IMG/VR virus record: IMGVR_UViG_3300021425_000035
Span: 1 to 62,437 of that record
Length of the DNA stretch: 62,437 nucleotides
Direction: 5' to 3' (one strand)
Source of the DNA: a virus
The notes under the pieces: model-generated
The model's database searches: none
Seen by the model: only the letters and a program-made list of their open reading frames with translations
What the model was told of the DNA's origin: nothing
Program-made: the position numbers and the translations under genes
Shown: one piece after another, positions 1 through 9,524 of the stretch
How positions within the stretch are numbered: the stretch's first letter is position 1
How the letters are laid out: each line of letters opens with the position of its first letter

Positions 1-847
1 CACCGCCGCCAGCATTTCTTCCTGCTCCGCCAGCAGCACCTCCAGCACCATTGCCACCTGCTGCAGTTGAGTTATTATTAGCACCATTTCCACCAGCACC
101 AGAATAACCGCCAGCGCCACCGCCGCCTCCGCCAAAATTTGAAGTTCCATTATTAGCATTACCACCAGAACCACCAGAACCACCAGTTCCAGTAATAACA
201 GTTCCTCCAGCACCTCCATTACCTGCTTCAGCACCACCACCACTGCCACCACCTGCAGAGCATAAGGTAGTTCCACCACGACTTAATGAACTATTTCCTC
301 CAGCACCTCCATTTGCTCTCCTTCCACCACCATTACCACCAGTGCCTACAGTGACAGTAAGAGATTCTCCAGGAGTTGTGGTGATATTATTGACATATGC
401 CAAAGCACCTCCACCTCCGCCACCACCGAGTTCGTCATCTTGGTCAGATCCGCCGCCACCGCCACCGCCACCGACACAAACTACAGAAATAGAAGTGACA
501 TCATCTGGAACAGTAAAAGTTCCATTTGAAGTAAAGAGTTGCTGACCAGTTGGTAATCCAGACGCAGTTGTAAATTGGGAATCAATACTATCTAAATGAA
601 GTTCTAAATTTGTAGTATCTATAGTACCAAAATTAAGAATTTCATTAATTTCTGTGAGGACAAAAAGATCCCCTGCTGAATCAGTACACATTCTTTGGTT
701 TCCACTCAAAGATGATGTGGTATTTTCGTCAATATCTGTTGCAAATACGATAGATTCTGATGATATATTGAAAGGTCTACTACTGTTATCATCAAACTCA
801 TATGCATATAATACCCCAGTATTGGATAAGCGAGCTACAATTGGCAT
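1..847 (-). CDS. Glycine-rich tail fibre/adhesin protein, 3' end cut by window edge
   Basis: Open frame from ATG at 847 running leftwards without a stop to the window edge (282 codons visible). Residues 1-130 are an ordinary beta-type fibre head; from about residue 140 the protein becomes extremely glycine-rich, with runs of Gly broken by Asn, Ala, Ser and Thr. This is the pattern of glycine-rich domains seen in phage adhesins and receptor-binding tips. The preceding segment has the motif LFTSNGTFTVPDDVTSISVVC, typical of the strand leading into such domains. It starts 5 bp after the stop of the upstream fibre gene, so it is the distal cistron of the fibre operon. Likely role: distal tail fibre or receptor-binding tip (inference). 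The true C-terminus is not visible. Confidence 0.8.
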   Translation of the reverse strand, partial: MPIVARLSNTGVLYAYEFDDNSSRPFNISSESIVFATDIDENTTSSLSGNQRMCTDSAGDLFVLTEINEILNFGTIDTTNLELHLDSIDSQFTTASGLPTGQQLFTSNGTFTVPDDVTSISVVCVGGGGGGGGSDQDDELGGGGGGGALAYVNNITTTPGESLTVTVGTGGNGGGRRANGGAGGNSSLSRGGTTLCSAGGGSGGGAEAGNGGAGGTVITGTGGSGGSGGNANNGTSNFGGGGGGAGGYSGAGGNGANNNSTAAGGNGAGGAAGGAGRNAGGG

Positions 848-852
848 AATAA

Positions 853-2592
853 TTAAGGTGCAAAATAACTAAAATCTAAACTATCAGTAGTTTCATTATA
901 TGTAATTTCAAATCTTTCTGTAGAAGCTGTACTTTCTACTCTGATTGCTGCGGGCGATCCTGTCGTTCCTTTGATAGTAGCGGTATTGACTACTCTGATA
1001 TTATTTATGTCCAGTGTTTCAGATGAAGAATTATACCTTAAACCAGAAGCATCTGTTTTTACTGATATTTCACCAGTATCTGTTGTCGCAAAAAGTGGAA
1101 AACATGTAGTATCTGTAGATTCATCTGCTGCAATGATATTAGGAACAACATCGCCCCAAATAGGAGCAGTCCCTGTACCTTGAGATGTTAGTACTTGACC
1201 CGAAGTTCCATAGTTAGCACCACCAAGACCAATTTCACCACTCTTATTAAATCTAAATCTTTCAGTTCCATTCTCAGTAATTCTGAAGTCAGTTGCGGCA
1301 GCTTCTAATTGCAACTCTAGGTAATCTCCAGTTCCATTGTAATTAAACCAAGCGTCATTAGTAGTTCCAAAATTTAGTTGAACATCATCACGCAATAGTA
1401 CTGACGTAGAGACATCAACAGAAGATACTGATAAAGTTCCATTAGAAGAATTGAATGTTAAATTAGCATTAGTTTTTAATGCTTGTTCTCCTGTAGCGTC
1501 AAGCGAAAATGTAAGAAATGTTGTTGTATCAGTAGTTTCATCTGCTAAATTAATTGAAGAAACATCAGAAGCAAAATAAGTTTTAGCATTTGCTGCTGTA
1601 ATGCTCCTATTAGTTCCATTAGCACCATCATCAATTATGAATAAATCAGCAGCGTTTAATTCTGTGGTTGCAGTACCGCCATCAATATTTAGAGAACTTA
1701 ATGCTACCTTATCTGCATTATCAATTGTTCCAATATAATCGTCATTAATTGCCGCTCCTTCCCAGGCACCAGTTGTAATTGTTCCTACTGATGTAAGTGA
1801 TGAATTAACCACATTACTACCAAGAGTATCTGCACTTAAAACTGAAGTATTGTTAATTTTATATACTTTTGTATCTGCTAAATTTAAATTTTCAGAAGAC
1901 CCTAAATTATCTCCTGTTGCTTCAAACTGGAATGTTTTGTTTCCTTCACCAGATACAATAGTAATACCACCACCATCAGCTGCAGCATCATTTGCAGCAC
2001 CTGTGCCTAATTCAAGGTTTTTATCATCCACTGTCATCGTGGTTGAATTCACAGTTGTGGTCGTTCCGTCGATTTGGAGATTACCAGCAATTACAACTGT
2101 GCCTGTATTCTCTCCAACTGCTGCTGGATCAATTGTTAATATTGCTGGACCACTAATTGTATTATTGGTAATTGTAATTCCACTATCATCAGTTGTAGTA
2201 ACTAAAGATGTAGATGCTCTAAGAGTTCCAGTTACATCCGAACCAGTTGTTGTAGTAGAAAACTTTAAAGCATTATCGTAATAAAGATCTACTGCTCCAT
2301 TCGTGGAAAATACTGCCTTATTTTGATCTCCTAATGCATTTGTAATCGAAACCGTTCCATCACTTGCAAAAACTAATCCACCAGTTCCATTATCTTTAAC
2401 AATACTATTACTTCCATCATGGGAAATCTGTAAATCATTATCGGCACCAAAATTCAATATATCACTATCACCAAGAAATACATTTCCTTGGAATGTAGAA
2501 TTACCAATAGTAGTTAATACGGTATCGTTTTCGGTATAACCTGCAATACCAATGGTTTGTGTTCTTTTGTCTGTAGAATTATACTGTGGCAT
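853..2592 (-). CDS. Tail fibre-like repeat protein (579 aa)
   Basis: Low-complexity Thr/Ser/Asn/Gly/Asp-rich beta protein with no Cys cluster or enzyme motif. It carries modules that recur in phage fibre proteins: ADNDLQISHDGSN near residue 50, VDLYYDNALKFSTTTTG near residue 101, and DGTTTTVNSTTMTVDDKN near residues 174-192. The C-terminus ends in a compact beta segment (ERFEITYNETTDSLDFSYFAP). It sits between a 114-aa structural protein and the glycine-rich fibre, with 1-5 bp gaps, so all three are probably co-transcribed late. Probable virion fibre; exact position on the particle cannot be told from sequence. Confidence 0.75.
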   Translation of the reverse strand: MPQYNSTDKRTQTIGIAGYTENDTVLTTIGNSTFQGNVFLGDSDILNFGADNDLQISHDGSNSIVKDNGTGGLVFASDGTVSITNALGDQNKAVFSTNGAVDLYYDNALKFSTTTTGSDVTGTLRASTSLVTTTDDSGITITNNTISGPAILTIDPAAVGENTGTVVIAGNLQIDGTTTTVNSTTMTVDDKNLELGTGAANDAAADGGGITIVSGEGNKTFQFEATGDNLGSSENLNLADTKVYKINNTSVLSADTLGSNVVNSSLTSVGTITTGAWEGAAINDDYIGTIDNADKVALSSLNIDGGTATTELNAADLFIIDDGANGTNRSITAANAKTYFASDVSSINLADETTDTTTFLTFSLDATGEQALKTNANLTFNSSNGTLSVSSVDVSTSVLLRDDVQLNFGTTNDAWFNYNGTGDYLELQLEAAATDFRITENGTERFRFNKSGEIGLGGANYGTSGQVLTSQGTGTAPIWGDVVPNIIAADESTDTTCFPLFATTDTGEISVKTDASGLRYNSSSETLDINNIRVVNTATIKGTTGSPAAIRVESTASTERFEITYNETTDSLDFSYFAP

Positions 2593-2593
2593 T

Positions 2594-2938
2594 TTAGTTT
2601 AGAGTCTCCAAAATTGATACAAGATATTCTAAATTTCCAGGATTTGCTGTTATATCAGTTGATCCTTGAATAACCAAAGAATCACCAGACTGTAAAAATA
2701 ACTTACCACTAATTACGTTAGTGGCATCTTCTCCTGGAATTGGAAAATTTTCTACAATTGCAGTGTCTGTTGCCTCTCTTCTATGCCATACAGAAATTTT
2801 TTCTACTGATGCTCCAATATTTGCAATATTTCCAAGAAGAACTACTCCAGTATATCCTGTTGGTGCAGTATAAACAACTGTTGCTGTAGCTGTAGTAACT
2901 CCAGGAATAGTCCTGTAAATGTTTAATTTTAATGCCAT
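2594..2938 (-). CDS. Small virion protein, probable fibre accessory (114 aa)
   Basis: All-beta-looking 114-aa protein beginning MALKLNIYRTIPG, with a central VWHRREATDTAIVEN segment and GDSLVIQGST near the end. This kind of short protein is commonly found among fibre genes of T4-like cyanophages; I do not know a function. Spacing is 4 bp from the upstream 1263-aa fibre and 1 bp to the downstream fibre, consistent with one late transcript. No signal peptide, membrane segment or catalytic motif is visible. Confidence 0.7.
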   Translation of the reverse strand: MALKLNIYRTIPGVTTATATVVYTAPTGYTGVVLLGNIANIGASVEKISVWHRREATDTAIVENFPIPGEDATNVISGKLFLQSGDSLVIQGSTDITANPGNLEYLVSILETLN

Positions 2939-2942
2939 GGTA

Positions 2943-5900
2943 TTATGCTCCTAATGCAAGAATGAATGGTGTTACTGTTGCAAATAAACTTTGCGAATAT
3001 GATGTTCCCGAAATCCTACCAAGTGCCTGGTTGATTTCAACACCATCCCCAATTTTGAAATTACCAGATTCATTAGTGCTGGTATAAACAACTAGACCAC
3101 CATTTTTACTAATAGTTTCTTTTTCTGGAGTTGGAATACCTCCAGTTTGTGGAAGTGCCGTATTGATATTTACACCAGATCCTATGTATTCGAATGAGTG
3201 TGATGACGCAAGCAATCTACTTTGTCTGAAGAAATATGCTGTATCACTAACTGCCAGATTAATAGGAAGTTCATTTGCAAATGTAACATCGTATACATCA
3301 GGTGTTGCGGTATTGTTAGTTGATTCTACAATAAAATAAGAAGGTATTAATTCTACAGTTGCTGTTGCTTGAGTTCCTGTAGTTGGTGGAGCAATTGTTA
3401 CTGATGGAGGAGTAGATCCATAACCTCTACCAGAAGAAACAACATCAACTGCTGTAACCACTCCAGTATTTGAAACAATTGCAACACCAGATGCATCAAT
3501 ACCCCAAGTTTCTGGAGAAGCACCTATAGTTACTGCTGGTGGATTATCTGGGACGTAACCGCTACCTCCGTTAGTAATATTAATTCTGACTACTTCATAA
3601 TATAAAGTATCAAAATAAACAACTTGACCAGCATAAGGTCTGATAATATCTAAGGTTGCATAACCACTGGCAAGAGAAGTTCCGACATTAACTGAAAACG
3701 TGTCCGCATCAATAGTTGTTACTACTAAACTAACTCCAGCTGCAGGATCTCCAGCTCTTGGATATGAGAATGTATCTGTGTAATTATCAGAACTACACTT
3801 AAAATTTAAAGATTCTGTTGCTAACAAAACCTGATCATTAGTTTGCAAACCATGTCCAGTGATTGTAAATACCGCTACTCCAGTAGCACCATCATAAGTT
3901 ACAAGTGTTGGGGTGTATGTAGTTCCTACTACAGGAGATGAATCTGCACTAACCGTAACTTCAACAGAATTTGGATTTGAAGATTGGAAAATATGATTTG
4001 CTGGTAGATACGTATGTGTTAGATTATTTGTTCCTACTGTACAAGTAAACTGATTTGCTGATGGAACATCAGTAATTTTGAAAGTATAACCATAATTTCC
4101 AGATGGGAACAATTGTGTAATTGGACCATATCCACCAACGTTAACTGTAATAGTGTTTGCAGTAACAGCATCAACAGTGATGTCTATTCCTGCATATGGA
4201 TCAGTTGCTGCAGGACGTGTTTCTTGAGTTTGATTGTTATCTTGATCGCAAGTAAATGTAAATGAATTGGTTGCTAATTGAATTGTGTCACCAGCAGATA
4301 ATCCATGATTGGCAATCGTTATAATGAAGACACCTGTAGTCGAATCATAATCTGCTGCAGTAACAGGTCCAATTACAGTAGAGCCACCACCAGTTGTATT
4401 TGTAACAGCATTTTCAGTAGCACTGATAAATGTATGATTACCAGAATTACATGACATCAAAACATTTTCAAGTTTTACATCATTACCAACGGCAAACGGA
4501 TGTGCCCCTGCTGTTGTGATAGTAGCTGTTCCAGCAGTGTTGTTATACTGAACATCCACAATAATTTGTCTAGTTGTGGAAATGTTAATTCTAACTGTAG
4601 TATCTGCTGCACTTGCTGCTTGTGCAACTGATCCAGTATACTTAAGAGGACTTACACCATCCGCAATCAATCCATTTAATCCAAATGAAGAGTTGGAGTT
4701 TGTGAGATCGCAACCACCACCATCTTCACAAAGAATTGCAGTATCGGTACAGATAGTAAACATAGACACCAATTGTGCATATGCCTCATTACTAATCGTT
4801 GCTCCAAATCCGTCAGGATTGAATTGGGTAAATGAATCAACAACCATAGATTTGATATTGCCGATACAATCATTACCATTAATTTTTAGACCAGTACTAC
4901 TTGGAATAAAATTAGTGCAGTTTTGAATATATGGCGATTGATCGATATATGGAGGATCATTAGGATTGAATGCTACAATAGCACCAGTATTCGATGATCC
5001 GACAAACGACATATCGGAAATGTAGCATCCATTATTTACATAAAACAAATCACCAGTATTTGCTGGAGTTACTGAAACTTCTCTCAAAGAACTTCCAACA
5101 ATAGAAGTCTGTTTTGGCATTATAATTGGGTTGTTCTCGGAATAAACACCAGCATATACTCTAACAACAGTTCCTGCTGAAGCATTTTCTACTGCATTTT
5201 TAATTGTTAATTTTGAAGTTCCTAGAGTTAATCCATCATTAGCATCATTGCCATCTTTACTAACATAAAGAATATTTGTCTCTGGAGCTGAAGGTGCATA
5301 TCCCCATGCAACTGTTTGAACACCACCAACGTCTTTGCTTATTAGAGCATAATCTGTGGTGCCAGCACTTCCTGTATTGTCTAAAAGGCTTCCATTAAAT
5401 CTTATACTTCCTGTAGTATCAATTGTATGATCTGCGGATATAGTTCTATCTAAAGTTGTATGAACATATTGAAGATGATCATCATCAGCAAGACCTGATA
5501 AGATTCCGTGATCAGTAATAACTGCTTCTCTACCACCTACCAGATTAATAAAATTTGTAAGTCTTTTATCGTCAAATTCTATAAGTCGTGCTTTTCTTGT
5601 GTTAGTATAACTATCACTTACCTGATAAATTAATTTATATAATAATCTCATATCAGAAGTTGGTGTCTGATCTGGATCTGGGAAATTTCCAAAATTATAT
5701 GTTGCCCAAGATACTCCTTTTGCTTCTGTTAGAGTTGCATACTCATCCTGACCCATGAAAGAAACAATAGGAATATTTGGATCTGATGTTGCAACAATAT
5801 ACATAACACCGTAATAATTATTAGTTATTTCGGTTGTTGACCAAACTCCATCAAGCGTTGATGAATTATAAACCATCCTTCCATTAGTGACATTTTTGAA

Positions 5901-6734
5901 AGGAAATGTAGTTGCGGTGTCAATAACCCAAGGACCCTCTGTTGGTGGTGTCGTCCCTGTATCTTTACCAGATCTGTAAATTACAGGAATAACTCCTGGA
6001 TTACTTGTGTTTCCAATATTTTGTTCAAAATTATTTGTTGGAGTTGAAGATGCTACGATAGTTACTTCAAGATCTTCGTTAAAAAATGTTCCTCCAGCCA
6101 TACCAATTTGAGCATGACTATCTAAAGAACCATCTTGATTTTCGGAATAATAAAGTAGATTAAAACCTTCATATACTGCTGCACCTCTTGTTTTTTGTAA
6201 ATACTCATGTGTTTGCCAATCCAGCGTAATACCGTGGCGAGTGTCATATACAAAAGGAGCAGCACCAGCAGCACCAGTTAGAGCGTTCCAAAATAATATC
6301 GCAACAGGGGTTTCATCTTTCCACGAAAACTCCGCCGTTGCTGAAGCTTTATTCTGAAGAACTCCATTTTGATCAAAATAGACATAATAAAGTCCTGTAG
6401 TATTTGGAATTTCAGTAGTTTGTGCTGAAGTAAATGCAAACCTAATTCCCTTACACCAGACATCAAATCTTGTCGTTACTGGTGCAATAGTAAATACTCT
6501 ATTCGTGTTATTAAAAGATATGGTGCTTTGAGTTCTATCTTGATGCCCGTTGGGTTCTCCAGTTTCTTGAAATGCCGTAACATCTACAATACGCTCTGTG
6601 CCGCTCTGGTCTCTTTTCAAAAAGAGTTTACCATCATGCGTATTAATAGCTACTTCGCCCAGATCTATCTGAGTAGTAGTGGGGGCGTTTCCAGATGTTG
6701 CTGAACGCCTAAGACGAATCTTTGGTGCTGCCAT
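2943..6734 (-). CDS. Large tail fibre protein with beta-helix region (1263 aa)
   Basis: The N-terminus KIRLRRSAT...IDLGEVAINTHDGKLFLKR (residues 5-41) is the attachment segment typical of phage fibre/hyaluronidase-like proteins. Residues 408-423 hold DHGILSGLADDDHLQY, a motif recurrent in phage tail proteins. From about residue 488 the sequence LYVSKDGNDANDG followed by VVRVYAGVYSENNPIIMP looks like a pectate-lyase-type right-handed beta-helix, without obvious catalytic residues. Later segments repeat ITNGGSGYVPDNPPAVTIG-like units shared with other structural genes here. The C-terminus (ESGNFKIGDGVEINQALGRI) is fibre-like. Probable receptor-binding or side fibre. TATAAATG overlaps its start codon but is unlikely to be its promoter. 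Confidence 0.8.
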   Translation of the reverse strand: MAAPKIRLRRSATSGNAPTTTQIDLGEVAINTHDGKLFLKRDQSGTERIVDVTAFQETGEPNGHQDRTQSTISFNNTNRVFTIAPVTTRFDVWCKGIRFAFTSAQTTEIPNTTGLYYVYFDQNGVLQNKASATAEFSWKDETPVAILFWNALTGAAGAAPFVYDTRHGITLDWQTHEYLQKTRGAAVYEGFNLLYYSENQDGSLDSHAQIGMAGGTFFNEDLEVTIVASSTPTNNFEQNIGNTSNPGVIPVIYRSGKDTGTTPPTEGPWVIDTATTFPFKNVTNGRMVYNSSTLDGVWSTTEITNNYYGVMYIVATSDPNIPIVSFMGQDEYATLTEAKGVSWATYNFGNFPDPDQTPTSDMRLLYKLIYQVSDSYTNTRKARLIEFDDKRLTNFINLVGGREAVITDHGILSGLADDDHLQYVHTTLDRTISADHTIDTTGSIRFNGSLLDNTGSAGTTDYALISKDVGGVQTVAWGYAPSAPETNILYVSKDGNDANDGLTLGTSKLTIKNAVENASAGTVVRVYAGVYSENNPIIMPKQTSIVGSSLREVSVTPANTGDLFYVNNGCYISDMSFVGSSNTGAIVAFNPNDPPYIDQSPYIQNCTNFIPSSTGLKINGNDCIGNIKSMVVDSFTQFNPDGFGATISNEAYAQLVSMFTICTDTAILCEDGGGCDLTNSNSSFGLNGLIADGVSPLKYTGSVAQAASAADTTVRINISTTRQIIVDVQYNNTAGTATITTAGAHPFAVGNDVKLENVLMSCNSGNHTFISATENAVTNTTGGGSTVIGPVTAADYDSTTGVFIITIANHGLSAGDTIQLATNSFTFTCDQDNNQTQETRPAATDPYAGIDITVDAVTANTITVNVGGYGPITQLFPSGNYGYTFKITDVPSANQFTCTVGTNNLTHTYLPANHIFQSSNPNSVEVTVSADSSPVVGTTYTPTLVTYDGATGVAVFTITGHGLQTNDQVLLATESLNFKCSSDNYTDTFSYPRAGDPAAGVSLVVTTIDADTFSVNVGTSLASGYATLDIIRPYAGQVVYFDTLYYEVVRINITNGGSGYVPDNPPAVTIGASPETWGIDASGVAIVSNTGVVTAVDVVSSGRGYGSTPPSVTIAPPTTGTQATATVELIPSYFIVESTNNTATPDVYDVTFANELPINLAVSDTAYFFRQSRLLASSHSFEYIGSGVNINTALPQTGGIPTPEKETISKNGGLVVYTSTNESGNFKIGDGVEINQALGRISGTSYSQSLFATVTPFILALGA

Positions 6735-6753
6735 TTATAGATACCTATCTAGG

Positions 6754-6975
6754 TTAAAATGATTCACTATCACTATCTGTATTTACAGATTTTTTGCGTG
6801 ATGGAGACTTTGGTTGATTTTCCAATTCGGAAACTCTTTTAAGAGTTTCTGCGAGAGTATTATCTAATACTCTCATTTGTGCTTTTAATGCCAAAATTTG
6901 ATTGAGATTATTGAAAAGTTCTTCTTTCATAACCTCAACCAAAGTTCCATAATCTACTTGTATTTCGTTTTTCAT
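6754..6975 (-). CDS. Small coiled-coil protein in fibre cluster (73 aa)
   Basis: 73 aa with a heptad-like helical stretch (residues 9-52: EVMKEELFNNLNQILALKAQ then VLDNTLAETLKRVSELEN) followed by a basic/Ser tail (KSPSRKKS). Probably a coiled-coil oligomerisation or assembly factor (inference). Preceded 22 nt upstream by a GATAAATA late box that overlaps the stop of the 599-aa fibre gene, so it likely has its own late promoter. No family assigned. Confidence 0.65.
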   Translation of the reverse strand: MKNEIQVDYGTLVEVMKEELFNNLNQILALKAQMRVLDNTLAETLKRVSELENQPKSPSRKKSVNTDSDSESF

Positions 6976-6996
6976 AACAAAATAATTATCTTAATC

Positions 6997-7004
6997 TATT
7001 TATC
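6997..7004 (-). promoter_or_regulatory. T4-type late promoter box GATAAATA
   Basis: GATAAATA on the minus strand, 22 nt before the 73-aa coiled-coil gene and overlapping the stop of the 599-aa gene. Matches the T4-type late -10 box except for its first base. Confidence 0.6.
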
Positions 7005-8802
7005 AGAATGATCCACCATCTATTACTACGTTATATAAATGTCTGCCTGCGGTGGCATCGGTTACACTAAATTCAGTGTTTGCTCCAGCAGCAGTTAAGT
7101 GACCGATGACAACATCATCAATAAGAGTACCTTCTGTATTAAAATTATCTCCTTCTACACGTCTTGAAGTAGAATCTGAGATTCTCAATGCGCCAACTTG
7201 AATTGGTACGAAATCAAGAGGAGTTGGAGTAGTAATGTCAGCACCAACAAATGCTGCTTGGAATGCTATGTTGGTGCTACTTCCAGTTGTTGCACTTGAA
7301 GTAAATGCAATTATAAATGGAAATGGATTATTAGTAGCTACACCTCCTTCATCAAAACCAACAAAGATATTTTCTTGACTAGTACCTCTTTGAAGCAAGA
7401 ATCCAATATCATTTAAATTATTCGCAGTACTACCAACACCATCATTAAGAGTAATTAATGTGTCAGTAATGCTGGTATTTGTCGTTTGAATGTTAGTTAT
7501 TGTTTGCTGACCAGTAACAGTTAAGTTACCGTTGATAGTAACTGTAGTTTGATTTGTTTCTGCTGCAGAACCAATATTAACAGCAGTTGTGCTGCCAGTA
7601 TCACCATTAGTAGCAATATTAACTGTTTTAGTATTTCCTGATAGAGTTGCACCAGTTGCAATATTTACTGTGGTTGCATCAGTGCCGTCATTACCAAGAT
7701 TCAGTGTTGCTGAAAGACCCGCAATATCTACAGTGCCAGTTGAAGTGTCAAAGAGTCCAACAGTATTAGTAGGAGTACCTGGGTCAGCAACAATATTTCC
7801 TCCTACAACTGAGAGATCACCACCAATTGTTGCGTTTAACGCAACACCAAGACCACCATCCATCTGGACAGCACCAGTTGCTACACTACCAAGTGTATTG
7901 TCATCTGTTCCTAGGAATACAGTTGCTCCAGATGTTGCAGAACCAATATTGATATTTGTTGTGCTATTGACAGCAGCACCAGTACCAACATTTACTGTTT
8001 TTGTATTAAGTGCTGCAGTAGGTTCTGTTGCAAAATTAGTAGTAACACTTCCAGTATCAGTAGAACCAGTGCCTGAAAAATAACCAGTGGATGCTACATA
8101 CTCACCAGTAATTTGAAGACTGGAAATAGTTCCACCACCACTTCCATCTTTGTCTGGATAAAGAACTACATTTTCCTCTGTATAAAAAATCTCAAGTGCT
8201 GGAGAACCAGTTTGATTATTATCAGCAACAAATGTTAAAAAATAATCATTAGCAGCTCCAGTATCATCAGGTACTTGTTGAGTTTCTAGTTGTATTGATG
8301 CACCTACAGGTACAAATGACAGTTGACTTGAAGTACTATTATATTCTAAGACATACTGATTATTTGCGGATCCAGTCGCTGCATCTGTTGGCCAAATTAA
8401 TTCATAACTATTATTCAAAGAATTCTGATTTGGTGCTTTAAGCGTTATTGTATTAGTTCCAGTACCACCTTCTTCCCAAATTACTTTACCACCTTGGCTG
8501 TCAATCGAGTTAGTCGGGTCTTTATCTACTAAGAAACTATCAACTCTGGCAGTATAAGAAGATCCACCGATGTGAACAAAACTAGATCCACTATCTGCGA
8601 TATAGAAGTCTCCAGTACCTGTACCTGCCTCGGTATCATTAGTTACAGGACTTAATCCAACATATGTGGGATTGGTATTTGTAAACAGAGGTTCGCCAAC
8701 TAGAGCTTCCGTAGCAGAACCACTTGCAAAAACCTCTCCAATATCAGTTAAAGTTACTGGATTATTCGTACCTCTACGTAATCTTAAGCGGGGTGCTGCC
8801 AT
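7003..8802 (-). CDS. Tail fibre-like protein (599 aa)
   Basis: Begins MAAPRLRLRRGTNNPVTLTDIGEVFASGS, the same fibre-type N-terminal attachment pattern (LRLRR...GEV) as the 1263-aa protein. The middle is a long series of beta-repeat units rich in TVNIGTG/TVNIATG/AVNIGSA (about residues 265-425), followed by a GNLTVTGQQTITNIQTTN module and ENIFVGFDEGGVATNN (about residues 430-495). Likely a trimeric fibre shaft plus tip. Late box TATAAATA lies at 8828-8835, 26 nt before the start. Downstream is a small coiled-coil gene. Confidence 0.75.
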   Translation of the reverse strand: MAAPRLRLRRGTNNPVTLTDIGEVFASGSATEALVGEPLFTNTNPTYVGLSPVTNDTEAGTGTGDFYIADSGSSFVHIGGSSYTARVDSFLVDKDPTNSIDSQGGKVIWEEGGTGTNTITLKAPNQNSLNNSYELIWPTDAATGSANNQYVLEYNSTSSQLSFVPVGASIQLETQQVPDDTGAANDYFLTFVADNNQTGSPALEIFYTEENVVLYPDKDGSGGGTISSLQITGEYVASTGYFSGTGSTDTGSVTTNFATEPTAALNTKTVNVGTGAAVNSTTNINIGSATSGATVFLGTDDNTLGSVATGAVQMDGGLGVALNATIGGDLSVVGGNIVADPGTPTNTVGLFDTSTGTVDIAGLSATLNLGNDGTDATTVNIATGATLSGNTKTVNIATNGDTGSTTAVNIGSAAETNQTTVTINGNLTVTGQQTITNIQTTNTSITDTLITLNDGVGSTANNLNDIGFLLQRGTSQENIFVGFDEGGVATNNPFPFIIAFTSSATTGSSTNIAFQAAFVGADITTPTPLDFVPIQVGALRISDSTSRRVEGDNFNTEGTLIDDVVIGHLTAAGANTEFSVTDATAGRHLYNVVIDGGSF

Positions 8803-8827
8803 TTGCCTTTGTACTCCTTGACTAATT

Positions 8828-8835
8828 TATTTATA
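8828..8835 (-). promoter_or_regulatory. T4-type late promoter box TATAAATA
   Basis: Perfect TATAAATA 26 nt before the 599-aa fibre start, just after the stop of the 97-aa gene. Confidence 0.75.
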
Positions 8836-8837
8836 AT

Positions 8838-9131
8838 TTAGAATGAGCCATAATCAATATAATCATCAGCAGGTGCAACTGGCTGACCTAAAGAGCTATC
8901 TGCTCTATCAACAACAACAAATGGCGGTACATATTCATGTTTACCTAATGTTTCATTCCATATCAAAACATATCCTTCTTGTCTATTAGAACTATCAATA
9001 TCATCGAGATCTGCGACAGTTCCTGTTATATCAATTTGCTGTAAGTCAACATCTACTAATCTTTGAGAAGTTGCTCTCGGCAAACCAACTTGAATATTGG
9101 AAGAATTGTGTAACGTTACTTGATATTTCAT
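8838..9131 (-). CDS. Small virion protein next to fibre genes (97 aa)
   Basis: 97 aa; contains NRQEGYVLIWNETLGKHEYVPPF (residues 49-71 region), a 'view/evaluate' segment common at the ends of phage fibre proteins. The ATG at 9131 overlaps the TGA of the 116-aa gene (ATGA), implying translational coupling. The acidic C-terminus is DDYIDYGSF. Function unknown; the position suggests a fibre or baseplate accessory. Confidence 0.65.
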   Translation of the reverse strand: MKYQVTLHNSSNIQVGLPRATSQRLVDVDLQQIDITGTVADLDDIDSSNRQEGYVLIWNETLGKHEYVPPFVVVDRADSSLGQPVAPADDYIDYGSF

Positions 9132-9478
9132 AGAACTGATGGTTTTACTGTTATTATACCTTCTATAACTTTTTCTGTTTTCCCTGAACCATTCTCTATA
9201 AAAACAGTATATACATATCGTCCAGGTTTAATATCTTGCGTTTTTGTTACTAAAACACCTCCAGAATTTGGCATTTGTAGTTTTATTAAACCTTCTAATG
9301 GTGTAACAATTTGTGGATTTAAACTATATTTAACTGTGGAAGTATAATTTTTTGCCATCTTAGCAGTAACTGTAATCCCAGTAAGATTCAAAAAATTTCC
9401 AAAAGCATCCCTTAGATTAAAAGAAACCTCCCAATCTTCTCCATTTTCTATAATTAAATTAATTGGTACTGCAGACAT
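9128..9478 (-). CDS. Ig-like/BppU-type beta protein (116 aa)
   Basis: Sequence INLIIENGEDWEVSFNLRDAFGNFLNLTGITVTAKM (residues 6-41) is the usual opening of the small Ig-like or BppU N-terminal-like beta domain found on phage tail and fibre proteins (family inference by pattern). The rest alternates strands (KPGRYVYTVFIENG, VIEGIITVKP) and has no catalytic motif. Translation starts 25 nt after a TATAAATA late box sitting inside the upstream terminator hairpin. It overlaps the next gene by 4 bp (ATGA). Confidence 0.7.
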   Translation of the reverse strand: MSAVPINLIIENGEDWEVSFNLRDAFGNFLNLTGITVTAKMAKNYTSTVKYSLNPQIVTPLEGLIKLQMPNSGGVLVTKTQDIKPGRYVYTVFIENGSGKTEKVIEGIITVKPSVL

Positions 9479-9490
9479 GCAAAAAGAAAA

Positions 9491-9518
9491 CCTCTTCTTA
9501 TATATTTATAAGAAGAGG
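9491..9518 (-). terminator. Strong terminator, 12-bp stem, likely bidirectional
   Basis: Perfect 12-bp stem (CCTCTTCTTATA and its complement) with a 4-nt loop. T-rich tracts flank it on both strands. It follows the 62-aa gene and contains a late promoter box. Confidence 0.85.
9503..9510 (-). promoter_or_regulatory. Late promoter box TATAAATA inside terminator hairpin
   Basis: Perfect TATAAATA lying across the loop and inner stem of the hairpin 9491-9518, 25 nt before the 116-aa gene. The same DNA can end one transcript and start the next. Confidence 0.7.
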
Positions 9519-9524
9519 TCTTTT

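Noticed and set aside
6725-6735. Late box at the start of the 1263-aa gene
   Set aside because: Reads TATAAATG and overlaps the start codon, so a transcript from it would lack the start.
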